Positions 44,823-50,389 of a stretch of DNA of 50,389 bases are shown piece after piece. Location: NCBI GenBank assembly GCA_015654695.1, contig JAATGJ010000119.1, positions 1 to 50,389 on the forward strand. Reading direction: 5' to 3'. The translations under genes were made by a program, and so were the position numbers. The notes beneath the pieces are model-generated. The model was not told the DNA's origin. It ran no database searches and saw nothing but the letters and a program-made list of their open reading frames with translations. This stretch comes from Chitinophagales bacterium. GTDB taxonomy: Bacteria; Bacteroidota; Bacteroidia; Chitinophagales; Chitinophagaceae. How positions within the stretch are numbered: the stretch's first letter is position 1; each line of letters starts with the position of its first letter.

Positions 44823-46107
44823 ACTGAAAATAGAAATTGGTCACTTTAAAAAACAGCCGCATAATTTCAGGATACTTATATTAACCAACCTTGTATATGC
44901 GCTGGTGTTACCGGTGATTGATACTTTTGTGGCTGCCTACATTATGCGTAACACGCATGGCGATATTACTAAAGTGGTCATTTACCAGCTCACGATTTAT
45001 ACAGGCATACCACTCACTTTTTTATTGAATGGCTGGCTTTTGAAACATTTCGACATCCGCAAATTGTATTCTGCTGGCATGATGCTTAGTGGCATATCCA
45101 TGATAGTTATGATGTCTTTAAAAGAACTGGATATAGTAGGAATTGGTTTTGCAGGCATCATTATGGGCCTGAGTTTTGGTTTTTACTGGGCAAACAGGGA
45201 TTACCTGGCATTAGCCATAACCAATGATAATAACAGGAACTATTATTACGGGATGGAAACGCTGTTTTATACAATTATTTCTGTGCTCATTCCCATCACC
45301 ATTGGTTTATTTATTGATTCCCAGGCAGGAGACTCACAGAAACATACTGCTTATATAATTATTACCGGGGTAGTGTTTTTAATAACTGTTGCAGCATCTG
45401 TTGTTTGTTTCAGGGGTACTTTTAAAAATCCTGAGCAAAAACGATATATCTTTTTTAAATTTCACCCGCTCTGGTATAAGTTATTATCCCTGGCGGCGCT
45501 GAAGGGGCTGGCACAGGGTTTCCTGGTGACAGCACCCGCTATGCTGATACTGCGTTTTTTTGGTAATGAAGGCGCATTGGGATCAGCTACTTCAATAGGA
45601 GCGGTAATCGCGGCCATAATTATGTATGTACTGGGGCGGCTTTCGAAACCGTCTGACAGGATAAAAATATTTGCAGCGGGTCTTGCCTTGTTCGCAATCG
45701 GCGCTGCTATAAATGGCGTTTTGTTCAGCCAGGTGGGTGTTGTTATATTTATTTTATTGTTGCTGATAGCGAAACCATTGATGGACCTGGCTTATTTCCC
45801 GATTCAATTCCAGGTTATTGATATTGTTTCTAAAATAGAGAAGAGGAGTGAATTTTCTTATATACTGAACCATGAAGCGGGTTTGTATGTGGGCAGGTTT
45901 TCAGGTGCGGCCACGTTCCTGCTGATGGCCCATTATGGATCCGCTGAAATTGCGTTGCGATATGCAGTGATCATTATTGGTGTGTTGCAATTATGTTCCA
46001 TATTCGTTGCAAAAAGAATTATTGCGCAGGGAAAATTACTTTTACCGCAAACGGATACGAATATTGATATGAAGGTGCTGCACGTAGTGGCGGAAGGGGC
46101 AGTATAA
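44806..46107 (+). CDS. MFS inner-membrane transporter
   Basis: 433 residues, about 12 predicted membrane segments with the two-halves layout of the major facilitator superfamily (for example FAGIIMGLSFGFYWANRDYLAL and ISVLIPITIGLFI in the first half, LLLIAKPLMDLAYFPIQF in the second). ATG 44806 overlaps GH130 by 17 bp; ATG 44812 is an alternative. GH130-MFS pairs in Bacteroidota carry mannoside disaccharides across the inner membrane for cytoplasmic cleavage; that role is inferred here from the pairing. Confidence 0.9.
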   Translation: MIMLNKLKIEIGHFKKQPHNFRILILTNLVYALVLPVIDTFVAAYIMRNTHGDITKVVIYQLTIYTGIPLTFLLNGWLLKHFDIRKLYSAGMMLSGISMIVMMSLKELDIVGIGFAGIIMGLSFGFYWANRDYLALAITNDNNRNYYYGMETLFYTIISVLIPITIGLFIDSQAGDSQKHTAYIIITGVVFLITVAASVVCFRGTFKNPEQKRYIFFKFHPLWYKLLSLAALKGLAQGFLVTAPAMLILRFFGNEGALGSATSIGAVIAAIIMYVLGRLSKPSDRIKIFAAGLALFAIGAAINGVLFSQVGVVIFILLLLIAKPLMDLAYFPIQFQVIDIVSKIEKRSEFSYILNHEAGLYVGRFSGAATFLLMAHYGSAEIALRYAVIIIGVLQLCSIFVAKRIIAQGKLLLPQTDTNIDMKVLHVVAEGAV

Positions 46108-46231
46108 GGGGCTGAGAGTATGGGCAGCTTTAGAAAAGTTTTAACCGGTCATGAGATTTCTTTTAAAGATTGGTAACTCGTCCGTGCCGGGTTTTTCACC
46201 GGCTAACATTGATTCAAAAAGAAAAAATTAT

Positions 46232-47959
46232 ATGAGCAATATTTTCAAGGTCATTTTCTTCTGCCTGTTTCTTTCATCTTGTAAAGAAGATGAGGGTATT
46301 CCTGTAAAGCAACTAAACCTGCAGCGTGTGGACCAGATGCCGGATCTGCCGCAACCGCTTCAGATAATAGATTATCAGAAACTGGCGCTCTTATTTGATA
46401 GCACCGTTTATGATTTTAATGCCAGGGGCGATTTCTGGCCATTGGTGTGGAAGGACAGCAGCAATAAGAATTTTTCTCAAATGGTGGTGGGCTTGTATAC
46501 GGCTATAGGTGATGTTCGCCAGGGCCCCGCCCATAATAAGGGCATGTTCCATGAGGCTCTGGCAACCATGGGCGGTGTAATGGGCGCTACATTGGTGGGG
46601 ATTGATAAAAGCAACCGGCAAAACCTGGATTATGTGGGCATGCTGAAAAATTATTTTAATAAAGAAACCGGCTGGGATATTATGATGAATAATACCTGTC
46701 CCGAAGTGGCCCTTTTAGGTGGAGGGTATGGACGCGACTGGTGGTATGATGTTTACCCGAATGTTTTGTTTTATGCTATTTGTGATCAGTATCCACGCCA
46801 GCCGGACTTTGATGATATCGCCCGGAGCATAGCCGAAAAGTTTTTTAAAGCCGATTCGATACTAAACGGCAATTACGACTATTCTTATTTTGATTATGGC
46901 AAAATGAAGCCGATGAAAAACCCAATATGTGCACAACCAGATGCAGCGGCTGGTCATGCCTGGGTATTATATTCAGCGTATAAAAAATTTGGTGACACCC
47001 GGTATTTGAAAGGCGCCCTGAGTGCATTGACCGCTTTACAATCTCAATCATTAAATCCTACTTATGAAGTGTTGATGCCCTTTGGCGCTTATTTAGCGGC
47101 AAGGATCAATGCTGAGCTGGGAAAGAATTATGATCTGAATAAAATGCTCGGCTGGACATTTGACGGTACACCGATTTGCCGCGAAGGATGGGGTGTATTG
47201 ACCGGCAATTGGAATGGCACTGATATATCCGGGATAGTTGGCAGTACGGTAGATCATGGCGGGTATGGTTTTTTGATGAATACGTATGATGCAGCCTGGC
47301 CATTGGTGCCCATGGTCCGTTATGATCAATCCTATGCTATTGCTATAGGTAAATGGATGCTCAATGCAGCCAATGCCGCACGGTTTTTTTATCCTCAATA
47401 TATGCCGGATGATCATGAAACCATTCCGCAACTGGCTGGCGTTACCAAAGGTGTGATAGGATACGAGGGAATGGTACGGAAATCAACCTATCAAAAACAT
47501 GAAAATTTGCAGGGACCTGTTGCACAGGGCGACGGGCCGCTTTGGGTTCCCGGCAAAAACCCGGAAGAATCTCAATTCAGTATATATGGAAGCGCCCATG
47601 TTGGTATTTTCGGAGGTATAATCCGCGTCACCCATGTTCCGGGAATTTTACAGTTAAACTTACTGGCAACGGATTTTTATCATGATAAGGCGTATCCGTC
47701 GTATTTATATTATAATCCTTATAAGGAGAGTAAATCGGTTTCTGTGAGTATAGAAAAGGGTACAAACATGGATTTATATAATACGGTAACCGGTAAATTT
47801 ATTCACCGCAATATTTCCTCTGCAGGCTCAATAGAACTATCTCCGCAATCTGCCGCTATAATTGTGTGCATTCCCGCAGGCGGCAAAATAACATATCAAG
47901 GACAGAAGATGCTGGTGAATGATATTGTGGTGGACTATAAATTTCAACTTAAGAAATAG
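46232..47959 (+). CDS. Lipoprotein resembling an (alpha/alpha)6 glycosidase, family not assigned
   Basis: 575 residues from ATG 46232, which yields a lipoprotein signal (FLSSC, Cys 17). The residues after Cys, KEDEG, resemble the acidic surface-export signal of Bacteroidota lipoproteins, so the protein is probably on the cell surface. The body is a helical toroid: MFHEALATMGGVMGATLVG, CPEVALLGGGYGRDWWYDVYPN, AGHAWVLYSAYKKFGDTRY, DHGGYGFLMNTYDAAWPLVP; a beta domain closes it (about 480-575). The GYGRDWWYDVYPN and NTCPEV segments are candidate substrate-binding regions. I cannot place it in a named GH family. It ends the second locus, 124 bp after the MFS gene. Confidence 0.7.
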   Translation: MSNIFKVIFFCLFLSSCKEDEGIPVKQLNLQRVDQMPDLPQPLQIIDYQKLALLFDSTVYDFNARGDFWPLVWKDSSNKNFSQMVVGLYTAIGDVRQGPAHNKGMFHEALATMGGVMGATLVGIDKSNRQNLDYVGMLKNYFNKETGWDIMMNNTCPEVALLGGGYGRDWWYDVYPNVLFYAICDQYPRQPDFDDIARSIAEKFFKADSILNGNYDYSYFDYGKMKPMKNPICAQPDAAAGHAWVLYSAYKKFGDTRYLKGALSALTALQSQSLNPTYEVLMPFGAYLAARINAELGKNYDLNKMLGWTFDGTPICREGWGVLTGNWNGTDISGIVGSTVDHGGYGFLMNTYDAAWPLVPMVRYDQSYAIAIGKWMLNAANAARFFYPQYMPDDHETIPQLAGVTKGVIGYEGMVRKSTYQKHENLQGPVAQGDGPLWVPGKNPEESQFSIYGSAHVGIFGGIIRVTHVPGILQLNLLATDFYHDKAYPSYLYYNPYKESKSVSVSIEKGTNMDLYNTVTGKFIHRNISSAGSIELSPQSAAIIVCIPAGGKITYQGQKMLVNDIVVDYKFQLKK

Positions 47960-48202
47960 AAGCCGTCTCAAGACCAGGACAATCCTTAGTCATTTCATGA
48001 CTTATATAATTCTTTTTTAATCTTAACCGGCCACTCATTCTTATTCTTACTATTTGCCAGGGATAGCACATTATCTTTGATGATTTTTACGGGCATATAC
48101 CTGTGCTGTGGTATGCGACAGGCATGCTAAAAAATAATTATTGCTGTCAATGAATAAAAAAAGTAGATTTATCAACTTTATTTAACCCTTGCAATTGCAT
48201 AT
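47960..48202 (+). other. Spacer before the DUF1080 gene
   Basis: 243 bp. No coding sequence seen. The single feature of note is a possible -7 element at 48072-48079, listed separately. Confidence 0.4.
48072..48079 (+). promoter_or_regulatory. Possible Bacteroidota promoter (TATCTTTG)
   Basis: TATCTTTG fits TAnnTTTG. A TTTG lies 15 bp upstream as a possible -33 element, slightly closer than usual. Transcription from here would give the DUF1080 gene a leader of roughly 115-120 nt. Confidence 0.35.
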
Positions 48203-49579
48203 ATGAAATCAAAATTTCTTTTATCCGGAGCTTCTCTCTTTATTACTGTTTTAGTTTCCGCACAAACACCTGCAACAGGATGGCAAAACCTTTTCAACGG
48301 CAAAGACCTGGCCGGCTGGAAACGTGTAGCCGGCAAAGCTGACTACAAAGTGGAGGACGGAGTGATCATTGGCAGGACAGTCGTCAATTCCCGGAATACT
48401 TTTTTAGTTACTGAAAAAGAATATGGTGATTTTATTCTTGAAGCCGATGTGTGGGTAGAAGATGAGGAAGGCAATGCCGGTCTGCAAACCCGGAGTCATT
48501 TTGATGCCGCTGCTTTTGGCGGTGAGGGAAAGGTCTATGGCCGCCAATGCGAAGTTGACCCGACACTTCGCAGATGGACAGGTGGTATTTATGATGAAGG
48601 GAGAAGGGATTGGTTATATCCCATGCAATTAAATGCAGCCGCACAAAATGTATATAAAAAAGGAGAGTACAATCATTTCAGAATTGAATGTATCGGTAAT
48701 GAAATGAAAACCTGGGTGAATGGAGTAGCGACAGCTTATGTAGTAGATACGCTGGATGCAAAAGGATTTATCGGGTTGCAGGTACATGCTATTAATTCAC
48801 CCGATCATGCAGGAAAAAAAGTGGGGTTTAAAAATATCCGTATTAAAACGACCGGGCTGGTACTCACTCCTTTCCCGGCGAATGTCTATGTAGCCAATTT
48901 TGTTCCGAATAATTTAACCGCGTATGAAAAGAAAAATGGCTGGCGTTTACTATTCGACGGAAAAACGAATAAGGGATGGAAAAGCGCAAAGGGTGATAGT
49001 TTCCCGGAAAAAGGTTGGACGATCAGCAATGGTATTATTTCTGTTGTTGACGCAGAAGGAAAAGAATCAACCAATGGTGGTGATATCGTCACCAACGAGC
49101 AATTCGCTGCATTTGACCTGTCCTTTGAATTTAAATTAACTCCCGGCGCCAATAGCGGTATAAAATATTTCGTGACACTGGATGAAGACAGCAAAGGCTC
49201 AGCTATCGGCCTGGAGTACCAGGTATTGGATGATACATTACATCCTGATGCTAAACTGGGTCGTGAGGGCAACCGCACACTGGCATCTTTATATGACCTG
49301 GTCAAGGCTGAAAAACAAAAACGGTTTCTGCGTCCGGTTGGTCAATGGAATTTCGGAAGGATAATAGTGTATCCGAATGATAAAGTAGAACATTACCTGA
49401 ATGGTGTGAAAGTGCTGGAATACATACGTGGTTCAAAACAATATAAAGACCTGGTAGCTATCAGCAAGTATGTGACCTGGAAAAATTTCGGGGAAGCCTA
49501 CAAAGGGCATATCCTGTTACAGGATCATGGTAATGCCGTTTCGTACAGGAGTATTAAGGTAAGAGAGCTGAATCCCTAA
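48203..49579 (+). CDS. Tandem DUF1080 (3-keto-disaccharide hydrolase family) protein
   Basis: 458 residues with a signal peptide (1-20, VLVSAQ). Two LamG-like DUF1080 (PF06439) domains: the first about 25-215 (WQNLFNGKDLAGWKRV, VEDGVIIGRT, GNAGLQTRSHF), the second about 240-457 (WRLLFDGKTNKGWKSA, ISNGIISVV, GANSGIKYFVTLDE, GLEYQVLDDT). Both keep the FxGKxxxGW signature, and the second has the fuller catalytic-looking GIKY/EYQVLDD motifs. The family contains enzymes that cleave glycosides oxidised at C3 of the sugar. The following gene, an exported Gfo/Idh/MocA oxidoreductase, could supply that oxidation. The periplasm is the expected site. Confidence 0.92.
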   Translation: MKSKFLLSGASLFITVLVSAQTPATGWQNLFNGKDLAGWKRVAGKADYKVEDGVIIGRTVVNSRNTFLVTEKEYGDFILEADVWVEDEEGNAGLQTRSHFDAAAFGGEGKVYGRQCEVDPTLRRWTGGIYDEGRRDWLYPMQLNAAAQNVYKKGEYNHFRIECIGNEMKTWVNGVATAYVVDTLDAKGFIGLQVHAINSPDHAGKKVGFKNIRIKTTGLVLTPFPANVYVANFVPNNLTAYEKKNGWRLLFDGKTNKGWKSAKGDSFPEKGWTISNGIISVVDAEGKESTNGGDIVTNEQFAAFDLSFEFKLTPGANSGIKYFVTLDEDSKGSAIGLEYQVLDDTLHPDAKLGREGNRTLASLYDLVKAEKQKRFLRPVGQWNFGRIIVYPNDKVEHYLNGVKVLEYIRGSKQYKDLVAISKYVTWKNFGEAYKGHILLQDHGNAVSYRSIKVRELNP

Positions 49580-49880
49580 ATCCTGATCCTTCGGCAAGCT
49601 CAGGAGGGACTTAATGCTGCACAGCCCTCGCTTTCCGAAGTCTTCGATACTTAGCGGAATATCCGAAAGTGGTGAGTAGCGAACTGAAGTTGATGTGGTA
49701 GTTATGAAGTTTGGCTTTGCAATGCAGTACCGTCCTTCTCTTTTGGAGAAGGATAAGAGGATGAGGCCAAATAGCGAACAGAACCCTGATCCGCCGGCTA
49801 GAGGACGCAACAAAGACAATAGTAGTACATGTGCCAGGCTAAAAATATTTATTTTAATTATACAACAAAACAAAAAATCT
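49580..49880. other. Spacer (301 bp) rich in dispersed-repeat-like elements
   Basis: Three modules stand out: an element with CTTCGGCAAGCTCAGGAGG near 49590-49610 whose CCTGA/TCAGG ends pair; CGAAGTCTTCG near 49637; and TCCTTCTC-TTTTG-GAGAAGGA near 49733-49753, a perfect 8-bp stem. Words of these types recur in spacers of many bacteria as short repeats. I see no gene. A promoter for the oxidoreductase was not identified. Confidence 0.5.
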
Positions 49881-50389
49881 ATGTCACAGTCACGCAGAGA
49901 TTTTATCAGGCAAACCGTCATTACTTCCGCCGGTGTTTCTTTAGGTGCTTCGGCTTTTAGTGCCAGTAGTTATAACCGGATACTTGGCGCTAATGATCGT
50001 GTACGTGTAGGTGTGGTTGGTTTTTCCGACCGGCACAGAAGTTCGCATATTCCCTGTTTTATGAATCATTACAAGGAATTGAACTTTGATCTTGTTGCCG
50101 TCTCGGATATCTGGAAAAAAAGAAGGGAGGAAGGCGCCGCCGTATGGAAGGATAAAATGGGGCATGATGTGACCGCCTATCGTAATAATGAAGAGATGTA
50201 TGATAAGAAAGCGGTTGATGCTGTTTTTATTGGTACGGCGGATTTTCAACATGCCCTGCATGCCATCGAAGCGGTGAAAGCAGGCTGTGATGCCTATGTC
50301 GAAAAACCGTTTGCGGAAATCATGGAAGATAACCGCGCCGCATTAAAAGCGGTGAAAGCAACCGATAGGATCGTGCAGATCGGTTCGCA
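49881..50389 (+). CDS. Tat-exported Gfo/Idh/MocA-family oxidoreductase (5' part, runs off window)
   Basis: About 169 residues are visible from ATG 49881. The start SQSRRDFIRQTVITSAG is a twin-arginine signal, so the protein is exported folded with its nucleotide cofactor. A Rossmann fold follows: RVRVGVVGFSDR, LVAVSDIW, DAVFIGTADFQHALHAIEAVKAG, and the hallmark VEKPF. The first loop reads GVVGFSDR rather than the textbook GxGxxG ending, a variant found in this family. With DUF1080 upstream it suggests oxidation of a sugar at C3. The substrate-binding domain lies beyond the window. Confidence 0.92.
   Translation, partial: MSQSRRDFIRQTVITSAGVSLGASAFSASSYNRILGANDRVRVGVVGFSDRHRSSHIPCFMNHYKELNFDLVAVSDIWKKRREEGAAVWKDKMGHDVTAYRNNEEMYDKKAVDAVFIGTADFQHALHAIEAVKAGCDAYVEKPFAEIMEDNRAALKAVKATDRIVQIGS

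Noticed and set aside
46186-46203. GCCGG/CCGGC hairpin before the lipoprotein gene as a terminator
   Set aside because: Only a 5-bp stem with no T-run after it.
49517-49921. Minus-strand open frame of 134 codons
   Set aside because: Covers the repeat-rich spacer and overlaps two plus-strand genes; no domain seen.

Overview
The window reads as chromosomal DNA of a Bacteroidota bacterium, most likely of the Chitinophagaceae type. The evidence is: two SusC/SusD pairs, an ECF sigma / FecR-like (DUF4974) anti-sigma pair, a one-protein hybrid two-component regulator, LytS/LytTR signalling, many Sec, Tat and lipoprotein signals, moderate-to-low GC and weak Shine-Dalgarno sequences. I saw no rRNA, tRNA, CRISPR array, insertion sequence, integrase or phage gene. 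Assignments come from reading motifs by eye; no database search was run.

Layout. (A) 1-4071: the 3' end of an unidentified gene, a secreted serine beta-lactamase-like hydrolase followed by an in-frame remnant of a second copy of its C-terminus, and a LytS-type kinase with its LytTR response regulator. A direct repeat with a 21-bp period upstream of the hydrolase is a good candidate LytTR operator. (B) 4152-8377, minus strand: a TPR sensor kinase and a sigma-54-activator-type response regulator, two bases apart. They diverge from (C) 8687-12666: three different alpha/beta hydrolases, a cupin protein and a YcaC-like isochorismatase-fold hydrolase. A convergent Tat-exported class V aminotransferase-fold protein follows (12669-13919). 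The B/C spacer holds a compact inverted and direct repeat that could be an operator.

(D) 14244-34042: a large polysaccharide utilisation locus. It starts with a GH5 enzyme carrying a carbohydrate-binding tail, then an ECF sigma factor, its FecR-like anti-sigma factor, a SusC with an STN signalling domain, SusD, a parallel beta-helix lipoprotein, GH35, GH43-like, an SGNH esterase, an unassigned (alpha/alpha)6 glycosidase candidate and a GH65 enzyme of the PGGHG/kojibiose-hydrolase type. GH35 + GH43 + GH65 suggests a beta-galactoside backbone or side chain capped with alpha-1,2-linked glucose. (E) 34303-47959: a second locus with a hybrid two-component regulator, a SusC without STN, SusD, a GH130-family enzyme overlapping an inner-membrane MFS transporter, and a lipoprotein resembling an (alpha/alpha)6 glycosidase with an acidic surface-export signal. 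(F) 48203-50389: a tandem-domain DUF1080 (3-keto-glycoside hydrolase family) protein and the start of a Tat-exported Gfo/Idh/MocA oxidoreductase, a pairing that fits 3-keto-sugar chemistry.

How they work together: polysaccharide is cut at the surface by lipoproteins, imported through SusCD, trimmed in the periplasm by GH35/GH43/GH65/GH5 and deacylated by the SGNH esterase, then moved inward by MFS. The two loci use different switches: STN-SusC to FecR to ECF sigma in D, and direct ligand sensing by the hybrid regulator in E. No single element is a wholly unknown system. The best candidates for new biology are the two unassigned glycosidase-like proteins, the 3-keto-sugar module, and the two candidate operators.
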